Of a DNA stretch of 64,000 nt, positions 11,619 through 21,480 are shown in pieces. The stretch's first letter is position 1. Every line of letters starts with the position of its first letter. Below the pieces are notes generated by a model. It did no database searches. It saw only the letters and a program-made list of their open reading frames with translations, and was not told where the DNA came from. Made by a program: the position numbers and the translations under genes. The DNA is from Folioceros fuciformis (lineage: Eukaryota > Anthocerotophyta > Anthocerotopsida > Anthocerotales): positions 40,770 to 104,769 of the forward strand of contig JBNGIO010006119.1 of NCBI GenBank assembly GCA_049999805.1. The letters run 5' to 3'.

Positions 11619-13131
11619 CTGCCCTCAGACGGAGACACACGTCAGCACACCGTAGCATATCCCTTGCCGTCACACAACAATCCGTTCTAAAGAAAAGTCC
11701 ACAAGTCTACCATCGGCAGAACAGGCGCACACGGCATAAGCTGCAGGTCATTCAAATCCACAATGCGCAGCACAAAACCCGCAAAAAGTCCTGCATCACA
11801 GCCAGCATCAAGCGTAGCCGAGCACGCAGGGTCGGCCAAGTCCAGCACAGGTATGAACCTAAGCCTCCGAGAGCGAGTCCAACTCGGATCACCTGAGCGC
11901 CACAGGACTGCAGCACCGACTGCTCAATGCTGTGGTGAAGCGCACCCGCCCGGAATCCATTGCTCTGCAGGCATGAGGATGTCAGCCCCTCCGGCCCTGC
12001 CACCGACATTGCGCGCCTGTCACTAGCCAAGGCAGAGACGGTCTGTGTGCACCTCCGACGAAGCGCACACGCTGGAGCGTCTTACTTTCCTGCACAATAC
12101 AGTGCGCTCCACCGTTACCCCGTTGCCAGAGCCCTTCCTTGCACAGCAGACACGCGAGCAACCATCCTCCCTGAGCAACCCCTCCCATACTCCACCCGGA
12201 ATGCAACAAAAGCAGCATCCTGATCTGCCATGCACCAAACCAACCAGAACCCGGCCAGAGCCAGCGGCTGCCTCACTTACCTCACGCCTATCCGGCAGCT
12301 GCCTTCTTCCCCTTCCGCTTCAAGCCGAGAAAGCGCTCGAAATGCTCCGCTTCCCCGCTGCTGCCGCCGCCAGACGCAGCTAAGGCGGAGAGCGCAGGAG
12401 CACAAGGATAAGACCGCGAGAGCAGCGGGAGACAGATGATCCGGCAGATGGAGAGCTGCGCGGGAGGCAGCACGGCGGCGATACTGCGTCGAGATGTTGT
12501 CCGGAAGCCGCCCTCCCTTGCAATACCTCGGGCGGGTGGGCAGGTAGTTGCAGGAGTGCCGCTCCAGAGGAAATGGATGCTTCTGCGCATTTGCAACTAG
12601 TTCGAGGGGGCAGAGGCCACAGAGAGAGAAAAGGCGGGCGGCAGTTGGGTTGACCCCACTTTCTTTTTCTTTTTCTTTTCACATCGCCCTTCTCTCCGTC
12701 ATCCCCGCCATCCGTTCCCCATGCCACAAGCAGGACGATCGGATTACATTCATTTCACGCCTCACTCAAGTTAGGAACGTTTTAGCACCTACGTTACTAA
12801 ACCTCAACGTTAATTTTACCGTACACATGTGTACGTCTTGTTTTGTACAAAGTTAGGTGTGCACTTATTGTATTGTCTGTACATATGTCCATAGAAAACT
12901 TTCAGCACCCAGAAATACGGACCTAGGGAAGCCACAATGTTTAAAATTATGGACGGAACGAGCGGGAAGAGGGGCCCAGGTGCAGGAGGATTCCATTTCC
13001 GGAACTTGTCCTGTCCTTTCCTTGCCTTCCCTTTTGCACCAGGCATCTATCTATCTGGAGCGGGTTGGATCTCGTGCGGCCACTGAAGGTGCCGTCGCTG
13101 GCCGCCGGTGAGGGACCAGGAATGGGGATCG
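11619..13131. other. intergenic / 5' leader region, no separate gene seen
   Basis: It probably holds 5' UTR exon(s) and the promoter of the zinc-finger gene. A good minus-strand donor (GAG|GTAAGT) near 12285 could end a leader exon. Only GC-rich incidental frames are present. Confidence 0.4.
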
Positions 13132-15070
13132 CTAGTACCCGCGCCTCATTTCCAGTTCGGCGAATACCATCTCGTTCCAGGAATCAGGCACCCCGGGGAG
13201 ACACCAGTGGCTGCAGTCCTGCTGGTTAATGGGCTTAGGTGGAACGGTGTTCCAAATCGCAGGATGTGCATCTCTGCGGTAATTGGTGGACAGGGTGACG
13301 TCCAGGAACGTCACCTGCTCTAGGTCAGAGTGGGCCAGCTCCTTCTGAATGATGGAGTTGGTAACAGGGATGCCATCCAGCCCTGGGGTATCGTCTGGGA
13401 ACGGCAACACCTCCTTGTGGCACGTCCCGCCGTCCTTCCAGGAGCCCCCTCTGTGGAAGGAAGAAAGCAAGGAGGAAGGTGCGTTACACTCTGCGCTTCA
13501 TCTGGACGGGGATCAGGACGACACTGGTGAGGGTAGGGTACCTGAAGTGGGCAGCAGCAAAGCCGCGAAAGAATACTCTTGTCCGGTTCAGATCAACCTT
13601 GGACTGCGTCCATGTTGACCATGTGAGCATGGCTCTGGTGAAGGCATCCTCTATACTCATGCTCACGTTCACCTCCGTCCCCTCTTGGAAGAAGACTCCT
13701 CTGGCACAGGCAGAGCATCTGGCCCGTCAGACAAAACACTTCCACAGATCGGACAATACGCCTTGAAGGGCCCGAGGCAATGGCTAGCTTGCTTACAAGT
13801 TGCTGGTTTTCGCGGGAGTCCACCAGTGCCCCGTGTTGAAGATGAGAATGTCAGCGTTCAGCCATTTAGACGACGTCCAGTCCATGAAGTCTAATTTTAG
13901 GGTCGTCTTTACTCCCGGCGGTGAATTTGGAGGAGCCCTTCCGTGAGGGACCAGGAATGGGGATCGGTAGTACTCCACGTTGCAGTCGTAGTCGTCAAAC
14001 CGGAATCGCAGAAACCCTTTGTGCTTGGTGATGGGATTCCCGTTCAATTCGTATATCCTACTCTTGTTGGCCACTGCCGAAGACAGTATGCACAGCATGG
14101 ATTCCCACTGGTTGCGCCCCAGGGAGTCCCCGATAAACACCATTCTTCGTCCTCGGAGGCTTTCCAGCACCTGCTTGGGGTCCAACCGTGGCATGTCGCA
14201 TCCAGACGGTTGCCACCGCCAGTTCTCATACTGACGGTCAGGCCGTCCGTTGTCCCCACATCGAAAACCACCGTCTGCAAAAGTGCAGTCCTCTTCTCTG
14301 TACAAGGGATAGGACGCATTGTCAAAAACCCACCGTCCAATATAGATATTACAGCCGCTCACATCCGGTGAATGTCCGGCGTTGGCCTTCTCTTCAGGAG
14401 GCGGCCCTTCACTCTTCGGCTGACCTTCATCCTGAGGCCCAGTCCTTTCCTCCTGTTTCCCAATCTGCGGGCTAGGGATAGGAGTAGAATCTGCGGCAGT
14501 TGGAGGCGGAGGATTGGTCGGAGGGCTGTCCCCTTCCAGAATCTTGTCATCCAACACCGGGGGAAATGAGTTACCATAACCTGTAGTTGGGACCTGCCTC
14601 GCCTGCAAGAAAGGTAAGAGGCTTGGAGACTCCAAACCTCTTACAACTTTCTCCTCCTCACTGCCTGCTCCTGCCTCCAGTGAGGTATTTGACCCTACGC
14701 CACTCCCGCCTGGTAGTTGCTCCCAGTCTCCAGGCTTCGGTACGGTGCCGATTTCCTGCTCGGCGGCCGGGACCTTATCCTCAGGCGGAGTCGGGCCCTC
14801 AAACTGACCTCTAGAGAACAACACGCCAACCTCCTTTGCCTGGTGCATCAACAGCGAGGAGGGCGCAACCGCCAGATCAAAATAGATAAAGCAAATCAAG
14901 ACTACAGCAGCAGCGGAGAGGATGAGCGTCTTGGTGCTGCAGCTCTGCAAATCACATCGGGATAGCAGCCTATTCCAGCTCAGCCAATCCAGCTGCAAAG
15001 AATTCCCTCCTCTGGAATTCTTCATCGCATCGTTCTCAGCAGTCTCAACCGCAGTGCTGCCCTCGTCCAA
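13132..15070 (-). CDS. TBL: Trichome birefringence-like (TBL) polysaccharide O-acetyltransferase
   Basis: Three exons, 15070-13797, 13700-13542 and 13450-13132, give 584 codons including TAG at 13134-13132. The order is: cytosolic N-terminus; one membrane anchor at about residues 47-65 (ILSAAAVVLICFIYF); a long Pro/Glu/Ser-rich stem; the cysteine-rich PMR5N domain (CNIYIGRWVFDN ... CGDNGRPD ... WQPSGCDMPR); the GDS motif VFIGDSLGRNQWESM; and the C-terminal DxxH block DCSHWCLPGVPDSWNE. GDS and DxxH supply the catalytic Ser, Asp and His. The family acetylates xylan, mannan, pectin or xyloglucan in the Golgi; the substrate cannot be assigned here. The stem is longer than in many members. The last codons fall in a 31-bp copy of an upstream exon segment. 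Confidence 0.93.
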
Positions 15071-16714
15071 CTAGTTTGTCCTTCAGGTGACGCATTTTCG
15101 GGGGACCAGGTTGGAAGCTTGGTGTTACCAATTCAGGCGAGCGACAACTGCTCACGCTGCAGCGTCATCAATGCGTTCTTCCAAGAACGCATCAGGAAGA
15201 GATCTGCAGTCGGGCCTCCCTCCAGGGTCACCCAAACCTCCAACACCAATCAATGGCTCCCACACACTGCATTTCTCCCCTGCAAACCAACTACGTAACC
15301 GAACTACACAGCCGCGCCGAAGGGCATCAAAACCCGCACTCCCGCATTTATTTTCTTGTCGTCCTCCTCTTCCTGCCCTCGGCTGCATTCTTGATACCCG
15401 AACGGCCTGGGCAAACGATGGTTACGCTGAAGCTGTGCTTCGTCATCGATGTAGTAGTCACACCTCTGAGGACATAAACCGGAGTGCCTCTCACAATCAG
15501 AACGGCGCCGTTCTGATTGTGCCTCTCCCAGATCCCCGCAGCGATGGTGCCAAATCAAAACAAACCCACCCGAATCAAAACCCACCTAACCGGAGTGACC
15601 CAAAGTCCGAAGGTTGCAAATTGAAACTCCAGACTCGGAGAAGCTTGCTGTGAGGCCTTCCTGGAGAAATCAATTTCTGCTTGGTCAGAAGGAAAGAAGG
15701 AATTGGAGAACCCTGAAGTGCATCAAATATAGAGTAAACTAGGATCGGGGGGTCAACCTGGCCGGCACGATGATCCTTGTAGCGCACGCCCAGGACTGCT
15801 GGTTGGATGCTGGGAAATGGCAGCCCGTTTGCACGCGGAGTGGCATGAATAGTAGTGACACACGTCTAACTGCCGGAAGGTTGGGCAGACATGGCGACAT
15901 GGCCCGGCGGGCGGCAAGAAAATGGCACTTCATCGTCTTCACATGAAGTCCTGCCAACCATTTCCTTCGCATCATAAGTGCACTGCACAATCAGGTGCTG
16001 GATCATGAAAGCACAGCAAACGCCGGTGAGAATTTGGGTATGTATGTACTCCGTTGCGACATGCCACTGGAAGTCGCAGGAGCCCTGAGTGTACCATTGA
16101 GTGGACTGCGACCGCTCTCGGTACGGAGTGTCAATCTGTGGACAGTCCTCTGCCACCCCGACATGGCGTCACGTGAAAATGGATGTGTACTATACCGGCT
16201 CCCTGTGTCACGACACACACCATTGCTCGCATGCTGCAATTCTGCACCTCGGATAAGGGCACATGAATGAGGCACGTCAGACAAGAACCCACCATCAGAT
16301 GAAACTCCTGGGAAGAAGCATTGAAAGCGTGCCCAGCACTTACAATTGCATCTGCAACGCGGATTTAGGTGCACCAAAAAAATACTTCTCCTAGCCTGTC
16401 ATTGGGTCTAGAATGCGTACCGCCCTTGCGTTTATCCTGAATGCTGTCATCTTAGCCTGGCCTCTAAGGTTTGGGTCAACCCCGCAGTGACACCACAAGG
16501 CGCGGTGGCACTAAGAATTTTACGGACACAGTAGATATGGACACAGTAGAGTGAAAATCCCTTACAGACCAACAATATTGTACATGGTCACAGGTCTCCA
16601 GACCAACTCCTTGCTGCGCTTTCAACGTTCCGCCCCACTTACGAGCAAGGACAAAACCGAGTTTAGGACAAGGGGGAAGAGGTGACTATCAACTTCCCCC
16701 CGTATCCACCCAAT
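15071..16714. other. intergenic with a 30-bp palindrome
   Basis: It lies between the TBL 5' end and the TRAPPC10 stop. No gene is recognisable; the part near 16714 would be TRAPPC10 3' UTR. The palindrome at 15492-15521 is listed separately. Confidence 0.45.
15492..15521. repeat. perfect 30-bp palindrome
   Basis: The sequence from 15492 (CACAATCAGAACGGC) is followed immediately by its exact reverse complement, with no spacer (axis 15506/15507). A 9-base direct repeat GTGCCTCTC brackets it at 15484-15492 and 15519-15527. Confidence 0.95.
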
Positions 16715-19700
16715 TCACAGGTGCTTGGCGACACATAGAGCAGTACAGGGTGAGGGCGGGAGCACACAAAGCAAATGGGGGCCTGCAGGACTATGGTTGA
16801 TGTGTGCCTTGTTGATGAGGGGGAGCCGCAGGGAAGGGGGATGGACATGACCAGCAGCCAAGGGGACGCACACCATGGAGACAGTCACTCGGGATCCCAC
16901 GTCTGGCGCTAACGCTATGATTCCTTCTTTGCGTCCAGCAATCATCCAATTCTCTTCATTCATCTTTATCTCGTACAGCAACTCCTCATTGTCTTCTGCG
17001 TTCACCTGCTCTAGCTTGGCACTGTCAAGCACACCCTCCGGATCCCTCTGCAGAACTGTAGCCCACCCTGCCTTCAACCTCTCTACTCTCCACTGCAGTA
17101 TCACTGGCTGCCCTAACTGTGGGGGTACCAAAGGAGTAGGCAAAAGCCCCACAGCCAACAGTTGTTCAACAACTGGCATCTTCAACATGAATGCGCTAGT
17201 GAAAAGCAGGCCAGTATCACCTTGCTCCGTTCCCTGCTGACCTGCACTGTCAGGGGGGGCATGAGCCCCAGATCTGCGGTTTCCTGAAATTCTATACCAC
17301 ACCTCTAACACACTCTCCTGTGAGCCTACATCCTCCCTATCCCCACCCGTACCAGCAGATACTACAAAAAGTAGAGCACCCTCGGACGTTGCTGTCAAGG
17401 TGAGGGGCAACAGCTGCTGACAATTTGGCACGAGCGATTCTACATGGACAAAGCCTGGCTGCAGTTTCAACTCTGCAGAAACCACCGTAGTCGTGGCTAC
17501 TACTTGAGATACCAAGGTCACCTGTACAATGAATGCTCGGTCATTGCCTTTCCTCTCGACTCGGGTGCTAGTTCGAAAAGGCTCTGCAAACTGTACGGAG
17601 ATACTCCTCTCACAAACTTGGCTTCGGGCTGCGCCGAATTCCATCTTCACGTTGATATCCTTTACCACACCTGCCACAGGACTTGAGTTTCTGGGTGACA
17701 CCCGTTTCAGATTTGTATCAGCTCTGGGGTCAACAACTCCAGCACCTGATGAGCCACTTTGCCTCCTACTAGACAGTGCTGAACTCGCGAGGACCCTAGG
17801 TGACGGAGGAGAAGGGGGCAGCTGCACCCCGGCAGATGACGACTCATTTTCTGTTGCCTGCTTCACTACAAGCTTCAGCCACAAAATACAAGCCACAGTG
17901 CTTGCCCATTCCGGGTACTCGACCTTGCCACCATTCACCTCCACAACCTCAATTTCTGGGGTCAGAGTCTCCACAACCTTTTCGGCCTCATCACCTGAGG
18001 GCTTGGTTGGCAAGTTCAACCGCTCAAGCTCTGCTTCTTTCAAGTCATCCAGATCCAAGCCAGATCCTGCGGAAATGTACAGGATGGCACCTTTCAGAGA
18101 ATAGTCCTTGGGCTGGATGATGAGTCCCACCCACTGAGGTGCCCCTAGAAGCAACCCCCATCCTACAGCAGCAGACATCTCCACGAGAACTCTTGGGGAC
18201 GTGACCTCCAGGACTGGCCGTACAGATTTCTCAACTATCAAGTAGTCATCACTATCAGGAGCTCCACTCTTCGAGCTCACTGCACTCGTTGTACAGTAGG
18301 TATGCGACCTCACTTTTACTTGCCCGATTTGCCCTGTCAAGGCTCCAAGGACATAAGAACCAGCTCGTAATGGAGGTAAAAGGAATGCAAGAACCTGTTT
18401 GCCCGGCTGCAACACAGGGGTATCTGCACTCTGCACTATCTTGGCACCTTCATCAGAACTGTAAGTTGTTACCAAGGTTAGACTCAGCAACTCCAAGGAA
18501 ATATCTTCTGGAAAGCCGCTCCATACAAAGACCTGCAATACTCCTGGGTCACCTTCACAGAGCTCCAAAGGTGGGCTCGCTCTGGGTGAAAATGATATCA
18601 AGGCAGACACATCCAAAGAAACTGGATTAGGAAGCCCACTATTAGCCAGCCTCACCAGCTCAGCCTGCAGGCTCTTACGTTTTTCATCAGAAACCAGCCC
18701 CTGACCCAAGGACAATAATTTTGAGCAGGAGGACAGGTAGCCAGCCAGATCCTTAAGCTGCAGCTGGCAATCAGAAAGCCGTGGCAACACCTGAGCCAGC
18801 AGTAAATTCCATCGCTCACCTGCATATAGAGCACAGATCTTCTCAAAGAGTTTGGCCGCAGCATCCACATTTCCGCGCTTGTACTGGACAGCTGCAATTT
18901 CACCATCGAGTACAACGCCGTGTCTTGCCCTCCACGACAGGTGGAAACTATCTGCTGCAGCCTGAGTCAATTCCAAGTAAAAGTCCTCGCAGGCGGTGGC
19001 AGATGAAAATGCATTCTTCAGCTTGTCATCTGTCAACAAATTGAAAAGAGCACTTTCTGCTGCAACCTGTACCTCAATAAGTTTCATGGGCTTATCTATG
19101 ACACGATTTGCAGTACCAGGGCTGGTAAGCTGACCGTCAGTAGAGGTTGGGGTGGTTGGAAGAGAGTGAGAAGATGACCTCACATGGTGTCCCCCCTCAG
19201 CAGCGTCTCTGTCCTTCAGAGGAGCACGGCTTTCAAGCAGCTCCGTGATATTACCCGTCGACAGAGAAGCTCTCCTTCGGTTTGCCTCTCTGAGGAGCAC
19301 ACTAGGAGCCAGGGAGAGCTGTTTTTTGTTTGAGCCATTGGCCACGACATTGACAGATGCAGCCTGTTGCTTCTCGAGCACCCGGTCTTGCGAGTCAGCA
19401 GGAAGAGCTGGCCAACATAATGGCCTTGGCCATGGCAACATACTCAACGCAGAACTATTACAAGGACTTCTTTCGATAATATCAGTGTAGCCGATCAGGT
19501 CCGCCAGCCTCATGAACTTGGTCCGAGCATGCGAACATAAATCCCCGCGCACCCGATAAAACTCCTTCTCAGCATCAGGGTTGAACAACTTTGGAGCACC
19601 ACGCTCAGATATTCCTTTCACCAGAGCCATGCAAGCTGTGATCACCCAGACTTCCTTCAGGCAGAAGGACAGCGTCTTCTCATTGCACGAGAGAATTCTT

Positions 19701-20698
19701 GAAAATGATAGAATGAACACAAAGCCACGAGATGCCACTTCAGCAGCACGACCGGCTCTGAACAACAGCACGGCCTGTCTAGCGAAAAGGTACTGCCTGA
19801 AGTCGAACTCCCGAACAGAATCATCCTGCACAAACTGGGCCAAAGGTTTCCGGTTCACTTCAAGAAGAGCGGCCCTATCATCACCAGGATCCATGCCTCC
19901 GAACTCTCTGGACTTGAGTTTGTCGGCACTCAATAATTCAACGAAACACTGTTCCAGTTCACTGTACTCACGAAGAGCATCATCATAGACGCCTGCCATT
20001 TCAAACATACTTGCAGCGTTCTCCTTGATCATAAGAAAATCGCTAAAGCTCCAAGACGGGGAATATCGAGTCTCTGTGAGTTTGCGTGACTCGTCCTCAT
20101 AATACAGCATTCTCCTCTCCAGCGTATTCCTGATGCATTCCACCATCTTAGCCTCCACCTCATCCCACAGCGTCACGTCTGCGGCACTGAGATCGAACCT
20201 ACAGCACCTATCCCTCCGCTTGGAGCTGAAATCATCTTGCAACTTGCTGAAGACCTTTCTGATCATCCTCTGTGCCGCTTCAGCGGGAGGCGTTTTGGAC
20301 ACAAACAGGATGAACCACTCCCGATCATCATTCTGCAACATCCCCTTCAGCCGCGGTTTCAATATCGACCGATACTCATCCTGGTCCTCGCAGCTGACCA
20401 GAACAACCGAAGCATATGGAAACTGGTAGCAGAAGGGACTCTGCTCCTGCGACTGCGAGATCCTCCCACGCAACCTGGCATCAGTAGTGAGAACATACTC
20501 AACCAACAGCTTCTCCACTAGAATGGTGCTGTGATCCTTGTTCACCAGATGCACCTTCTTGAAGGGGACGCGAGCCTCAAAACCCTCCTTGAAGGTTGGC
20601 CACAGGTCATTCACATCCTCGATCGCCACCACAATGCTTTCCCAAGAAAACTTCCCGCTGGGCAGCTTAGATAGAGGGGTGGAGGATGATGTAGCCAT
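16715..20698 (-). CDS. TRAPPC10: TRAPP II complex subunit TRAPPC10/TRS130, intronless
   Basis: One open frame of 1,327 codons runs from ATG at 20698 to the stop at 16715. The N-terminus (VVAIEDVNDLWPTFKEGFE, LPVEYVLTTDARLRGR-like LLVEYVLTTDARL, REWFILFVSK) and the middle (FEVASRGF-like AEVASRGFVFILSFSRIL, EVWVITACMAL) agree with plant TRS130 over the whole length. The C-terminus ends with the family's NxxPAGPHLLCVLPP block. TRAPPII is a tethering complex and Rab GEF at the trans-Golgi, needed in plants for cell-plate assembly and polar growth. Length is close to the roughly 1,260 residues I recall for Arabidopsis. As I recall, the flowering-plant gene has many introns; here none interrupts almost 4 kb, while neighbouring genes are rich in introns. 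This could be intron loss or a retrocopy; it has no visible lesion. Confidence 0.92.
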   Translation of the reverse strand: MATSSSTPLSKLPSGKFSWESIVVAIEDVNDLWPTFKEGFEARVPFKKVHLVNKDHSTILVEKLLVEYVLTTDARLRGRISQSQEQSPFCYQFPYASVVLVSCEDQDEYRSILKPRLKGMLQNDDREWFILFVSKTPPAEAAQRMIRKVFSKLQDDFSSKRRDRCCRFDLSAADVTLWDEVEAKMVECIRNTLERRMLYYEDESRKLTETRYSPSWSFSDFLMIKENAASMFEMAGVYDDALREYSELEQCFVELLSADKLKSREFGGMDPGDDRAALLEVNRKPLAQFVQDDSVREFDFRQYLFARQAVLLFRAGRAAEVASRGFVFILSFSRILSCNEKTLSFCLKEVWVITACMALVKGISERGAPKLFNPDAEKEFYRVRGDLCSHARTKFMRLADLIGYTDIIERSPCNSSALSMLPWPRPLCWPALPADSQDRVLEKQQAASVNVVANGSNKKQLSLAPSVLLREANRRRASLSTGNITELLESRAPLKDRDAAEGGHHVRSSSHSLPTTPTSTDGQLTSPGTANRVIDKPMKLIEVQVAAESALFNLLTDDKLKNAFSSATACEDFYLELTQAAADSFHLSWRARHGVVLDGEIAAVQYKRGNVDAAAKLFEKICALYAGERWNLLLAQVLPRLSDCQLQLKDLAGYLSSCSKLLSLGQGLVSDEKRKSLQAELVRLANSGLPNPVSLDVSALISFSPRASPPLELCEGDPGVLQVFVWSGFPEDISLELLSLTLVTTYSSDEGAKIVQSADTPVLQPGKQVLAFLLPPLRAGSYVLGALTGQIGQVKVRSHTYCTTSAVSSKSGAPDSDDYLIVEKSVRPVLEVTSPRVLVEMSAAVGWGLLLGAPQWVGLIIQPKDYSLKGAILYISAGSGLDLDDLKEAELERLNLPTKPSGDEAEKVVETLTPEIEVVEVNGGKVEYPEWASTVACILWLKLVVKQATENESSSAGVQLPPSPPSPRVLASSALSSRRQSGSSGAGVVDPRADTNLKRVSPRNSSPVAGVVKDINVKMEFGAARSQVCERSISVQFAEPFRTSTRVERKGNDRAFIVQVTLVSQVVATTTVVSAELKLQPGFVHVESLVPNCQQLLPLTLTATSEGALLFVVSAGTGGDREDVGSQESVLEVWYRISGNRRSGAHAPPDSAGQQGTEQGDTGLLFTSAFMLKMPVVEQLLAVGLLPTPLVPPQLGQPVILQWRVERLKAGWATVLQRDPEGVLDSAKLEQVNAEDNEELLYEIKMNEENWMIAGRKEGIIALAPDVGSRVTVSMVCVPLAAGHVHPPSLRLPLINKAHINHSPAGPHLLCVLPPSPCTALCVAKHL

Positions 20699-21480
20699 AA
20701 TTGCACCATTCAGGACTGGAGCGAGCTCATCCGGGACTCTAGATCGAATCTGTGCATCACACAGAGCTCAGGCTCCCGCAACCCAGCTTCCGTCCTCAAA
20801 GCTCAAAACTAAACCCTACCCACTGCTGCAAGCCCAGCCCCTGCCGCAGCACGCTACCTGAGAATGCATCGTTCCCGAGCCCACCCCAAGAGTAGGACGG
20901 GCTTCGTACCTACCTACCTGCGTTGCGCTGCGCTGTCTGCAGAAGCAGCTGGAAATGACTCTAAAATCTAGGATCACACAAGCTGTCTCCTACTACGCAG
21001 GCATCCCTGTCGCATTGTCCACAGCCAGGCCATCCTGGAAGCAGCTCCCGCCATTTCAAGCCCCCGCAACACAGCCTATGCCTGCACCTCAAAGTGCTTG
21101 CCACTACACATCGCTGCCCCATCCTCCGACAGCCCGAGCCCGAGCCGGTGCCCGCGCCCGAGCCTGTGTGGTCGGAATGTCTGCCCCGGCCGCCTCCATG
21201 GACAACCCTCGGGCGAGGGAACCAGAGACGCTGGTTCACTTAACCGCGGTCAGTGTCAATGGATTCGGCACTGCACGCTGCGGGTGTGTGAATCTCGGTG
21301 GTGGTGAGCTCAGCAATGCGAGACATGGACTCCACCCTCTGCTTCATGTTGTGAGCTACACGTCTGTCGCATTTACATTGCAAGTCGCCAGCTGTTGGAA
21401 TTCCACCGAAATTGTAGGCCGTTGGCGGAGCCCGGCTGCTTGGTTGGAGATAACGGGGTCTGGTTACGTTTGGGTGCACC
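20699..21480. other. bidirectional intergenic region between TRAPPC10 and allantoinase
   Basis: The two genes are divergent, so both promoters should lie here. A GC-rich degenerate hexamer run (CCCGAG type) occurs at about 21128-21160. Reading frames across it have no recognisable content. Confidence 0.5.
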
